DNA of 64,000 nt, taken from positions 62,001-126,000 of the forward strand of contig CALSQM010000002.1 of NCBI GenBank assembly GCA_943788515.1, written 5' to 3'. The notes beneath the pieces are model-generated. The model was given only the letters and a program-made list of their open reading frames with translations, had not been told where the DNA came from and did not search any database. Each line of letters starts with the position of its first letter. Positions within the stretch are counted from its first letter, which is position 1. The position numbers and the translations under genes were made by a program. Origin of the DNA: an uncultured SAR86 cluster bacterium. GTDB lineage: Bacteria > Pseudomonadota > Gammaproteobacteria > Magnimaribacterales > D2472. Below are positions 33,103 to 39,874 of this stretch, in pieces.

Positions 33103-33178
33103 GTAATTCATGCAACCAAACCTCAACTCTTTCAAACACCGCAGAAATAGTGGAGAATGAAAGTCGTTTCAAACTTAG

Positions 33179-33196
33179 TCCGTTACGGTGGAATAA
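33179..33196 (+). repeat. glmS-tail core 4
   Basis: TCC GTT ACG GTG GAA TAA, encoding SVTVE-stop with three third-position differences from glmS. Confidence 0.87.
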
Positions 33197-34534
33197 GGAA
33201 AGGTTTCTCGGTTGATTAAGACCAATCTGAAAAAGAATCTTTTCCAACTTACCCTCATAAAAATATATAAATCTTATACATAATAAAAATACCAATCACT
33301 GAACTATTAAAGCAGTTCTCAGTCTATATTTAATACATAACTTATAAAAATACATATGAAAAAAAACTACAGATATCTAATTATCTTGGTGACTGCTCTT
33401 GTAGGGTGTGGCGGCGGAGGAAGCAATAGTGAGACACCAGAACAAGTAAATACAGCACCTCAACTTATAGGTTTAATTGATTTTGCAATTGATGAAAATA
33501 CCACCGAGATAACTACCATTCAAGCAACAGATGCCGAGGGGGACAATATAACCTATACAATCGAAGGTTCTGACTCAGCATTAATGACGATAGGGATTTT
33601 GTCTGGAGAATTATCTTTTATTTCGCCTCCAGATTATGAAAATCCACAAGACAGTAATCAAGATAATATTTATGAAGTAACCATAATTGCATCAGATGGT
33701 TCATTATCCTCATCGCTTGGAATAATAATTTCCATTAACGATGTTCTTGAGGGCATGGGTGGATCAAATATGTTACTCATGGGTAATAGTTTCTTTAGAC
33801 CTTACGCTGAAAGATTCAGCGAGTTAGCACTAGATGCAGACTTTTTAGAACACAGAGATACTATCGTTATGAGAGGCGGCGTTTACGGCACACCAATTGG
33901 ATTATGGACAAAAGAAGACACAAACACAGAAATTAAACAAATTCTAGATTCTGGGAACATCGACATTCTTGGGATGACTTGGTATTTAAATGAAAATAAC
34001 CCTTTATCAGGTTTTACAGAATGGATAGATTATGCTTTGCAAAACAACCCTAGCATAAAAATATTTGTACACATTCCACCCATAGATTTTCCAGCAGACT
34101 GGCAGCAAGTAGCAGAAGATTATGGGTATAACAATATAAGAGATTTATATGGGTATTTGGTTAGCGATCTCTCGCATAAGGCTGTCATTGATCAGTTGCG
34201 CGAAATATACCCTTCAACAGAAATATTTACTCTTCCAACCGGGTGGGCAACATTTGATTTGGTTGATCAGTATGAAAATAATTTATTGCTTGATGATATT
34301 TCTTTATTTGGTTCTTATGATGATTCAATATTTAGAGATACAAAGGGACATCAAGGTAAAATTGTTGTTAACACAGGAGCGCTAATATGGTTGAATGGGT
34401 TATATGGGGTTAACTTAAGAACCAATGACTCTGATACAGGTTTCAATACTGACTTACATACAATCGCTGAAAATATAATGGATCTGCATGACCCAGAATA
34501 CAAACAACAATAATTTAGGGTGGGGTAAGAACAC
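33197..34534 (+). mobile_element. Array unit E between cores 4 and 5
   Basis: The unit is bounded by cores 4 and 5 and carries one lipoprotein gene. Its right end (34512-34532, with GGGTGGGGTAAG) has no inverse at its own left end. It does match the left end of unit H inversely, so a rearrangement is suspected. The first 160 bases hold no gene. Confidence 0.6.
33356..34513 (+). CDS. Lipoprotein with cadherin-like domain and SGNH-hydrolase-like region
   Basis: A 385-residue protein with a lipoprotein signal peptide (lipobox LVGC at about residues 15-18) and a GGGG linker. A cadherin-like beta domain follows (about residues 30-130: APQLIGLIDFAIDENTTE, IQATDAEGDNITYTI, EVTIIASDG). The C-terminal 250 residues open with NMLLMGNSFFRPYAERF, which resembles block I of SGNH/GDSL hydrolases. 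The remaining catalytic residues were not identified with confidence. It is probably displayed on the outer membrane or in the periplasm. Confidence 0.65.
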   Translation: MKKNYRYLIILVTALVGCGGGGSNSETPEQVNTAPQLIGLIDFAIDENTTEITTIQATDAEGDNITYTIEGSDSALMTIGILSGELSFISPPDYENPQDSNQDNIYEVTIIASDGSLSSSLGIIISINDVLEGMGGSNMLLMGNSFFRPYAERFSELALDADFLEHRDTIVMRGGVYGTPIGLWTKEDTNTEIKQILDSGNIDILGMTWYLNENNPLSGFTEWIDYALQNNPSIKIFVHIPPIDFPADWQQVAEDYGYNNIRDLYGYLVSDLSHKAVIDQLREIYPSTEIFTLPTGWATFDLVDQYENNLLLDDISLFGSYDDSIFRDTKGHQGKIVVNTGALIWLNGLYGVNLRTNDSDTGFNTDLHTIAENIMDLHDPEYKQQ

Positions 34535-34552
34535 TCCGTTACGGTCGAATAG
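34535..34552 (+). repeat. glmS-tail core 5
   Basis: TCC GTT ACG GTC GAA TAG, encoding SVTVE-stop. It shares TCC GTT ACG with core 4. Confidence 0.86.
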
Positions 34553-35217
34553 AACAAAACAGAGAATAAAAAAGGAGAAAAATTATGAAAATTATTAAAC
34601 ATTTAACATTTTTTACAATTATTCTATCCTTTTTATCCAATTATGTTGTTTCAGATGATTTTTCCGATAAATGGGGAGATGGATGGAAGGTAAGAACCTC
34701 AGAAGACGTGGTGGTAGTAAGTACCAATGGAAATCATGTACATGGAGATAGGTTTAGAGTAGTGCTGCAACCTAAAAGCAAAAAAACATGCAATATTGCA
34801 GGTCAATATACTTCTTTTATGTCAGCGGTTGATGATATAGATTTAAAATTTGATAGTTTGCCGTCTAAATATATTGTGTCAAAAATAAATAAAAAAGAAG
34901 AGTCTCTTGTGAAAATTGAAACCACATTTGATGCTTTTGGCAAATCAAAGATCACCTGGTTTAATATTAGCATAAACAAAATAGAAGATTTTCTTGACTA
35001 TCATTCTGGAAATGAGGAAATTGTCATAGAGTTGCTCGCATTCTATGATTTTGTAAATAAAAAAAAATTAAGTATTAGTATCTCTGAATATTTTGATGTT
35101 ACTAAGAACTCTTGGAGTTTAGATGGTCTAGAAACAGCACTATATAGAGGCAAATCGGAATGTCTGATGTTGTTGAAATAAAAAATGACAAAAATCTAAT
35201 TCTCTGTTAGAACTGAA
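34553..35217 (+). mobile_element. Array unit F between cores 5 and 6
   Basis: AACAGAGAAT (34558-34567) and its inverse ATTCTCTGTT (35199-35208) lie just inside cores 5 and 6. The same motif family (ACAGNGAA) occurs in the ends of units B, J and K. Cargo is one secreted protein. Confidence 0.7.
34585..35181 (+). CDS. Secreted protein of unknown function
   Basis: A 198-residue protein with a signal peptide (about residues 1-24, ending ...NYVVSDD), hence probably periplasmic. The mature part contains WGDGWKVRTSEDVVVVSTNGNHVHGDRF and two cysteines. I do not recognise a family. AAAGGAG lies eight bases before the ATG. It is the only gene of unit F and has no obvious relation to its neighbours. 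Confidence 0.65.
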   Translation: MKIIKHLTFFTIILSFLSNYVVSDDFSDKWGDGWKVRTSEDVVVVSTNGNHVHGDRFRVVLQPKSKKTCNIAGQYTSFMSAVDDIDLKFDSLPSKYIVSKINKKEESLVKIETTFDAFGKSKITWFNISINKIEDFLDYHSGNEEIVIELLAFYDFVNKKKLSISISEYFDVTKNSWSLDGLETALYRGKSECLMLLK

Positions 35218-35235
35218 TCAGTCACTGTGGAGTAA
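35218..35235 (+). repeat. glmS-tail core 6
   Basis: TCA GTC ACT GTG GAG TAA, encoding SVTVE-stop; two third-position differences from glmS. Confidence 0.88.
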
Positions 35236-35646
35236 TTTTGGGTAGTGGGGTTAATTTAGAATGATGAGAAGTCTACTGTTGGTATTATTAATTTCCTTAC
35301 CGTCTATTGTTTTTGGAGAGGACATTAGTGGAACGGGATGGTTTTTTGAAGAGAATAATGGTGATAAAGAAATAATTCTTTTTGAAAAAGACGGAACTTT
35401 TACTTATTTGCAAGTGGTTATGTTAAGTGGGGGTGAAGGTGAGGTTTATAGTGACGAATATGATACCTATTCAGTTAACGAAGATCTAGTTGTAATATCT
35501 TTCACTGGCGGTTATAAGATTTGTTCCCTAGCCATTGATAGTAGAAAAGATAGGATGTCTGGGACATGTATTAATAAAAAAGGTATTGTAAATCAAATTA
35601 AAGGACGACTAATTGAGTAAGAAAAAACCACACCATCCAAAAACAC
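35236..35646 (+). mobile_element. Array unit G between cores 6 and 7
   Basis: TTTTGGGTAGTGGGG (35236-35250) follows core 6 directly, and CCACACCATCCAAAA (35628-35642) precedes core 7; these are inverse at 12 of 15 positions. One small secreted protein is the cargo. Confidence 0.68.
35261..35620 (+). CDS. Small secreted protein of unknown function
   Basis: This 119-residue protein has a clear signal peptide (MMRSLLLVLLISLPSIVFGED, cleavage near residue 19-20). The mature domain of about 100 residues looks like an all-beta fold: GTGWFFEENNGDKEIILFEKDGTFTYLQ, with paired cysteines later (KICSLAI, GTCINKKG). This resembles lipocalin-like or META-type small periplasmic domains, but no family can be named. 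It is the sole gene of unit G. Confidence 0.62.
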   Translation: MMRSLLLVLLISLPSIVFGEDISGTGWFFEENNGDKEIILFEKDGTFTYLQVVMLSGGEGEVYSDEYDTYSVNEDLVVISFTGGYKICSLAIDSRKDRMSGTCINKKGIVNQIKGRLIE

Positions 35647-35664
35647 TCAGTCACAGTGGAGTAG
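35647..35664 (+). repeat. glmS-tail core 7
   Basis: TCA GTC ACA GTG GAG TAG, encoding SVTVE-stop. Confidence 0.88.
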
Positions 35665-35800
35665 TCTTACCCCAACCTTAATTTTAACTTCGCATTCTGC
35701 GGGGGGTTTTGAAAATCACTAAAAATATACCCCAGTAAAAACTACCTAAAAATTACACCCATTTTTTCGTGTTAGCGGAAGTTATGAGGAGTTGATGTGA
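35665..35800 (+). other. Array unit H: conserved non-coding segment, copy 2
   Basis: This 136-bp gene-free segment lies between cores 7 and 8 and is homologous to the start of unit D (30852-30987). Shared blocks include TCTGCGGGGG, AAAAACTAC, TTTTTTCGTGTTAGCGG and GTTGAT.TGAC. A short hairpin CGCA-TTC-TGCG at 35691-35701 followed by G and T runs looks like a degenerate terminator. It stands alone as a complete unit between cores. Confidence 0.6.
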
Positions 35801-35818
35801 CTTATTGCGGTGGAGTAG
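35801..35818 (+). repeat. glmS-tail core 8, degenerate
   Basis: CTT ATT GCG GTG GAG TAG. The last three codons match Val-Glu-stop exactly while the first three have drifted. It sits at the end of the non-coding segment and directly before another TTTCGAGT end. Confidence 0.6.
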
Positions 35819-36129
35819 TTTCGAGTAGAAAATTAGGATCAAAATGTTACACTAATTTTATTAGGAGAATCAAATGAAAATATTAGGATATATATTAATT
35901 GTAGTTGGTGTTGTAGATTTTGGTGGCAGCTTTGTTGGGTTTGATCTTTGGCTCGAAGTTTTTGGTATCAATTTAACCGGAATTTTATACCAGTTTTCAG
36001 CATTAATTGTTGGTGGTATAGGCTATGCGCTTGTAAGTGCTGGCTCTCAAGAGACCGAGCAGGAATAGGTTTTTCAATACTTATAGAGTAATAAAAATAA
36101 TGAACGATTAGAAACCTTGCTACGGACAC
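35819..36129 (+). mobile_element. Array unit I between cores 8 and 9
   Basis: The left end TTTCGAGTAGAAAATT (35819-35834) belongs to the same end family as units A and C. The right end near AATGAACGATTAGAAAC (about 36099-36115) is only loosely inverse. Cargo is one two-helix protein. Confidence 0.5.
35874..36068 (+). CDS. Two-helix membrane microprotein
   Basis: A 64-residue protein consisting almost wholly of two membrane segments (about residues 3-22 and 36-55) and a short acidic tail SAGSQETEQE. TTAGGAG lies seven bases upstream of the start. I do not recognise a family. It is the only gene of unit I. Confidence 0.55.
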   Translation: MKILGYILIVVGVVDFGGSFVGFDLWLEVFGINLTGILYQFSALIVGGIGYALVSAGSQETEQE

Positions 36130-36147
36130 TCTGTTACCGTTGAATAA
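36130..36147 (+). repeat. glmS-tail core 9
   Basis: TCT GTT ACC GTT GAA TAA, encoding SVTVE-stop with a codon set unlike any other copy. Confidence 0.85.
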
Positions 36148-36695
36148 AGATCTCGCTAATTTTAATGCTTGTATAAAAACATAATACAAGCAACAACCCA
36201 ACTTATGAAACCCCTTATGCTAATAGTTCTATGATTTTTTATTTATTTATTTATTTATTATAAACTTAGGATCTATTAATTAAAAATGATGACTTGAATA
36301 TAAACAAAATTTACATCTTCTTTGGATTGGTTCTTCTTGCCTCTTGTTCGCCTGCTGTTGAGTATGCCAATAATATCCCCCCTGAGGGATTAGAGGAAAG
36401 GCAAGGAATCAGTTATAAGGTTAATTCACAAACTCCTTATAGTGGCGCATATCGGAAGTCCTTTAAGGAAGGTCTTGACGAAGGAAACTACAAAGACGGA
36501 AAACTATACGGACTATGGAAGTCTTATTGGAATAATGGTGAATTGTATTATAGTTGCTACTTCAAAGACGGAAAACTAGACGGACTATTTGAATCGTTCT
36601 ATGAAAACGGTCAATTAGAATATAAAGAATGTTATAAAAATGGTGAAAAAGTAGATATGTCCTACTGCAAGAAATAATGCACTGTTCCAAAACAG
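36148..36695 (+). mobile_element. Array unit J between cores 9 and 10
   Basis: The right end CACTGTTCCAAAAC (36680-36693) resembles the inverse of the B/K end family (GTTTTGAACAG). The left end is not recognisable. The first 145 bases hold TTTA repeats and no gene; the cargo is a MORN-variant lipoprotein. Confidence 0.5.
36294..36677 (+). CDS. MORN-variant repeat lipoprotein
   Basis: This 127-residue protein has a lipobox (LLASC at about residues 14-18). It carries repeats of the pattern GNYKDGKLYGLWKSYWNNGELYY / CYFKDGKLDGLFESFYENGQLEY / CYKNGEK, typical of the MORN-variant family (YwqK-like). These repeats form beta-hairpin solenoids and are common in secreted proteins of marine bacteria. 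The TTG start is used because no ATG fits. Its stop codon overlaps an ATG that reads across core 10. Confidence 0.7.
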   Translation: MNINKIYIFFGLVLLASCSPAVEYANNIPPEGLEERQGISYKVNSQTPYSGAYRKSFKEGLDEGNYKDGKLYGLWKSYWNNGELYYSCYFKDGKLDGLFESFYENGQLEYKECYKNGEKVDMSYCKK

Positions 36696-36713
36696 TCAGT
36701 GACGGTGGAGTAG
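36696..36713 (+). repeat. glmS-tail core 10
   Basis: TCA GTG ACG GTG GAG TAG, encoding SVTVE-stop. Its GGTGGAG could also serve as Shine-Dalgarno sequence for the TTG start at 36716. Confidence 0.88.
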
Positions 36714-36715
36714 TT

Positions 36716-37123
36716 TTGAACAGAGAACTAAAAAACATATTTCTATTTTTATTATTTTTTTCATCTTTTACAATTCAAGCATCTCCCATTAATTTTGATT
36801 GTTATGTAAAAAACTTTACTGTCCTTTCCGAAGCGGCTAAAGATAATAAGCAGTTTATAGATTCAAACCTCAAAAAAAGATTCATAATTTCTGTTGATGA
36901 GCAGGAAATAACTGTAACTTCAATCAGCGATACTTTTAAATCATCAATAACAAAATATAATATTTTTAGTAAATCAGAACTTTATGAAACAGTAAGTGCA
37001 AAAAACGATAGTGGCCTTTTTTCCCAAATAATTGTTATTGACCATAAATCAGGCGAAGCAACTATCTCTCTGCAAGGGGTGTTTTTTCTCAATGCATGGT
37101 TGCTAGATTGTAAACAGCAATGA
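36716..37123 (+). CDS. Secreted protein of unknown function
   Basis: The frame is open from ATG 36677, but that start lies in the previous unit and reads through core 10. TTG at 36716 is preferred: it follows GGTGGAG of the core and begins a proper signal peptide (NIFLFLLFFSSFTIQA, cleaved before SPINF). The mature protein has about 110 residues with two cysteines. I do not recognise a family. If correct, the core supplies the ribosome-binding site of its cargo. Confidence 0.6.
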   Translation: MNRELKNIFLFLLFFSSFTIQASPINFDCYVKNFTVLSEAAKDNKQFIDSNLKKRFIISVDEQEITVTSISDTFKSSITKYNIFSKSELYETVSAKNDSGLFSQIIVIDHKSGEATISLQGVFFLNAWLLDCKQQ

Positions 37124-37215
37124 AAGAGAAGTACAAAAAGCTTTACATGATGTTTGACAAAAGAGTAAAAAAATAAGAAGCTTTTTCTTAAATCCTAGGT
37201 CTATAAGATAAACAT

Positions 37216-37338
37216 ATGAAAGAAAACTATGGGTATTATGTTACCGATTCATTTCCATACATCATAAATTGCTATAAGGGCGAAATTGATCCATCCTTTA
37301 ATAATCCATACCAAATGGAGAATAAAATATGGTTTTAG
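37216..37338 (+). CDS. Possible 40-residue small protein
   Basis: The frame begins ATG AAA GAA AAC TAT and is rich in Tyr, Asn and Pro (GYYVTDSFPYIINCYKG). It overlaps the start of the metallopeptidase gene by ten bases, which suggests coupling. No ribosome-binding site is evident, so it is weakly supported. Confidence 0.3.
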   Translation: MKENYGYYVTDSFPYIINCYKGEIDPSFNNPYQMENKIWF

Positions 37339-38015
37339 CGGTGGGCACGGTTATAGTTCTAGCACTGATATTTGGACCATCTTTGTGGGTGAAGTTGGTT
37401 ATGAGGAGGTATTCATCGGAAAAGCCTGAAATACTTGGTACAGGGGGAGAGCTCGCAAAGCATTTGATTAAGCGATTTTCTTTAAAAGATGTGAGGGTCG
37501 AGGTGACTGAGCTAGGAGATCATTATGACCCAATTGAAAAAAAAGTTAGGCTCTTACGAGAGCATTACGAATCTAAATCCTTAACCGCAATTGCTATTGC
37601 CGCTCATGAGGTTGGACATGCAATTCAGGATCAGCAGGGTGACAAGCGTCTGTCTGCTAGAACAAAGATGATCCCCGTTGCCGATAAGGTAGCTCGTTGG
37701 AGTATTGCCATTATCTCTTTATCGCCAGTGATCGGTATTATTGCTCGGCATCCAATTCCATTTTCTTTATTGCTTTTTTTAGGGCTATCTGGTTTTATCG
37801 CTCGTATGATGATTCATGCGGTGACCCTGCCCATTGAATTTGATGCAAGTTTTTCTAAAGCACTCCCTCTATTAAGGGAAGGGAAATACATATCGCAGTC
37901 AAACGAAAAAGCCGTTAGTCGTATTCTGAGGGCAGCAGCCCTCACTTATGTGTCGGCCGCGTTGGCCGATATTTTAAACCTTGGTCGCTGGATCGCAATA
38001 CTTTCAAGGCGATAA
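37329..38015 (+). CDS. Neutral zinc metallopeptidase, YugP-like
   Basis: A 228-residue membrane-associated protein with the zinc-binding HExxH motif as AIAAHEVGHAIQDQQGD (about residues 90-106). It follows the arrangement of the YugP/Zn_peptidase_2 family: an N-terminal membrane helix, YDPIEKKVRL before the motif, then two further hydrophobic segments and LPIEFDASFSKALP, where Glu is a likely third zinc ligand. The C-terminal hydrophobic part contains LTYVSAALADIL. The substrate is unknown. Its base composition is less A+T-rich than its neighbours, compatible with recent acquisition. Confidence 0.85.
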   Translation: MVLAVGTVIVLALIFGPSLWVKLVMRRYSSEKPEILGTGGELAKHLIKRFSLKDVRVEVTELGDHYDPIEKKVRLLREHYESKSLTAIAIAAHEVGHAIQDQQGDKRLSARTKMIPVADKVARWSIAIISLSPVIGIIARHPIPFSLLLFLGLSGFIARMMIHAVTLPIEFDASFSKALPLLREGKYISQSNEKAVSRILRAAALTYVSAALADILNLGRWIAILSRR

Positions 38016-38172
38016 AACAAGGCAGAATAGTTTTTTAATGAAAATATGCAAGGAAAAATTTATCACTAAGATATAGATATTGTTCTAACTAACATTAGTT
38101 CATTTGTATGTATGATTTTTATGCCCAATAAAAAACTAACTTTAAGCTTATGAATAAATAACCCTAAATTAA

Positions 38173-38277
38173 ATGGTTGAGACTTTATTTTGGAGTATAG
38201 TTGTAGTGTCATGGATAACAGTTGGCATGCATATTGCTAAAGAGTTTATAAGATTCGATAGGAGAAGAAATGATTGA
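38173..38277 (+). CDS. 34-residue single-pass membrane microprotein
   Basis: ATG at 38173 opens a 34-residue frame with one membrane segment (FWSIVVVSWITVGMHIA) and a basic tail RFDRRRND. It overlaps the next gene by eight bases, a pattern typical of translational coupling in this genome. The hydrophobic-then-basic layout and overlap make it more credible than chance. Confidence 0.45.
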   Translation: MVETLFWSIVVVSWITVGMHIAKEFIRFDRRRND

Positions 38278-38680
38278 ACCAAATATGAAAAAACCAAGTC
38301 TGTTCAGAAGAATGGTGATGTCTTTTGTAAGCGGATGGAGAAGAGTAATGGACGTTAGATACAATCCATTAAAGTATGTGCCTGATCCAAGTCTACAGAC
38401 ATACTTTATGTTGGTCTTGTTCACTTTATGGAGTGTTTTTTTTGGATTTCTGGCAGCAAATTATTTAGGATTCTTTAACTATAATATAGTTGCAAGCATA
38501 GTGATTCACATTGCAATACTATTACCCTTAGCATTTACCAATGCAATATTTGTTGATGCAGAAAGAGATGGCGAGAAATGGTTAAAAGAATGGAAGGAAG
38601 AGCAATCAAGATACAAGTTAGTTGTAAACAGACTTAAAACTAAAAACTTGGTAATGTGGAATCCAAATAAAGAGGCATAA
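38270..38680 (+). CDS. Two-helix membrane protein of unknown function
   Basis: A 136-residue protein with a basic N-terminus, two membrane segments (about residues 44-66 and 72-95) and a charged C-terminal helix (ERDGEKWLKEWKEEQSRYK). AGGAGAAG precedes the start. I do not recognise a family. It is the last gene of array unit K, ending about 10 bases before the unit's inverted repeat. Confidence 0.62.
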   Translation: MIEPNMKKPSLFRRMVMSFVSGWRRVMDVRYNPLKYVPDPSLQTYFMLVLFTLWSVFFGFLAANYLGFFNYNIVASIVIHIAILLPLAFTNAIFVDAERDGEKWLKEWKEEQSRYKLVVNRLKTKNLVMWNPNKEA

Positions 38681-38706
38681 TCATTTTTATTCTCTGTTTT
38701 TTTAAG

Positions 38707-38724
38707 TCGATTACCGACGAATAA
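38707..38724 (+). repeat. glmS-tail core 11, degenerate
   Basis: TCG ATT ACC GAC GAA TAA, encoding SITDE-stop: two non-synonymous changes relative to the glmS tail. It directly follows the right inverted repeat of unit K. Confidence 0.72.
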
Positions 38725-38729
38725 ACTCC

Positions 38730-39191
38730 ATGACAGAAAAAAATAATCATTTAGGAGAAATTGCTTCAATTATCTCTTCTTGTAAAAGATTAGAAGAAAT
38801 GGGAAACAATAAAACAGGACCCAGAAAGATTATCAGAGAAGCCATTTTTTTTATTTGGGAAACAGGGGTAAACAAATTCACAAAGTTTTCAAAGAATAGA
38901 GCGAGATCTATTAGAGCAAGCAAAGTGAAAGATATAAAGAACCTAAGATATGACCACCCAATACCAATGAAAATAATTATAGAAAAACTATATAGTTTAG
39001 AGAAAATAAATGAAGCAAGCGTGCTTAAAGTCTTAGATAAATATCTCAAAGATGGCGGTATTCTAATTACAAAAGAAGAAGATAAAATTTTAAATGAAAA
39101 AGGACTTCAGTCTTCCATGCCAAATGATTGGGATGGAATCGATACCTTGGCTAGATATAAAAAAGCAGAAATAAAATTACTTGATTATTAG
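38730..39191 (+). CDS. Soluble protein of unknown function
   Basis: A 153-residue basic protein without membrane segments, starting six bases after core 11. The central part RYDHPIPMKIIIEKLYSLEKINEASVLKVLDKYL followed by ILITKEEDKILN looks helical and may be DNA- or RNA-binding. I do not recognise a family. Its start lies at the element boundary, as in other units of the array. Confidence 0.6.
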   Translation: MTEKNNHLGEIASIISSCKRLEEMGNNKTGPRKIIREAIFFIWETGVNKFTKFSKNRARSIRASKVKDIKNLRYDHPIPMKIIIEKLYSLEKINEASVLKVLDKYLKDGGILITKEEDKILNEKGLQSSMPNDWDGIDTLARYKKAEIKLLDY

Positions 39192-39197
39192 TCTTTT

Positions 39198-39252
39198 TAT
39201 TAAATTTCTCATTCTGCAGTGGGGGGGGGTTAAAAATCTCTAAAAATTGCTT
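39198..39252 (+). other. Partial copy 3 of the conserved non-coding segment
   Basis: CATTCTGCAGTG with a run of nine G, then TTAAAAATCTCTAAAAATT resembles the hairpin and following bases of the segments at 30876 and 35691. The rest of the segment is missing. It may act as terminator for the two converging genes here. Confidence 0.4.
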
Positions 39253-39798
39253 TTAATCGAGTAAAGGATTTCTTCCCCATTTATTTTCGTCCTCTGTTGG
39301 TGGCAAAATAAGCCAAACAAGTATAAGTACATAAGATGCCATTGTTACAAGAGTGAGTAACGAGGCAATTGAAAGAATAATTAGATTTTCCGTGAGAAAG
39401 AAGCTAACCCAAAAAATAGTTGTAGGAAGAATTGTTAGATAAAGGAGCTGCCACCATCCTGAATATCCTGTATCCTGCAGTCTTCTTGAGGTTAGAGAAA
39501 TATACCCAATCATTGCTGCTATCGAAAGAATATTAGCAAAAAAACCGTAAGTTAATAAAAATTCGGTATCAAATAATGCATAAAAAGCACTACCAATAAT
39601 AATATCAAGTACCATGCAAACGATGGATGCAATAATATAAGCTAAATAAAACCACCAGAACTCTCCTCTGCTAGCTCTGCCAGTAAAATTTAAATAATTT
39701 TCAAGGAACAGCATGACGGCACCTATCATGTTTATATTTTTTGCTAAATTTGTCATATTCAATTGGCCTAAATGGTACTTATACATAGAATATAACAT
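39253..39798 (-). CDS. DUF805 family inner-membrane protein
   Basis: The protein has the DUF805 signature NFTGRASRGEFWWFYL followed by about four membrane helices and RRLQDTGYSGWW. The function of this common family is unknown. The listed frame begins with extra residues; by comparison with family members, a start at the Met of MLFLENYLNF (39714) is likely. It is the only minus-strand gene in the array, suggesting that it arrived or was inverted independently. Confidence 0.8.
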   Translation of the reverse strand: MLYSMYKYHLGQLNMTNLAKNINMIGAVMLFLENYLNFTGRASRGEFWWFYLAYIIASIVCMVLDIIIGSAFYALFDTEFLLTYGFFANILSIAAMIGYISLTSRRLQDTGYSGWWQLLYLTILPTTIFWVSFFLTENLIILSIASLLTLVTMASYVLILVWLILPPTEDENKWGRNPLLD

Positions 39799-39874
39799 GA
39801 CAACTATTAAACTATTAAACTATTAAAATATTTTGTCTTAAATTAAGACATTATAGGGAGGGTAAAATTTCTAA

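Larger units (their letters stand above)
30851..33178 (+). mobile_element. Array unit D between cores 3 and 4
   Basis: The left end AGTTTAACCCGTCTTTCATT (30851-30870) and right end AATGAAAGTCGTTTCAAACT (33156-33175) are inverse of each other at 16 of 20 positions. The unit starts with the conserved non-coding leader (30852-30987), then two acidic unknown proteins and a nuclease-like protein. Confidence 0.72.
36714..38706 (+). mobile_element. Array unit K between cores 10 and 11
   Basis: TTTTGAACAGAGAA (36714-36727) directly follows core 10. TTCTCTGTTTTTTTAA (38690-38705) directly precedes core 11, with nine bases perfectly inverse (AACAGAGAA). It is the most gene-rich unit after A and D: a secreted protein, a zinc metallopeptidase, and small membrane proteins. 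Confidence 0.68.

Noticed and set aside
29496..36713. Cores as simple target-site duplications
   Set aside because: Differences between copies are confined to synonymous codon positions, which neutral decay of a non-coding duplication would not produce.
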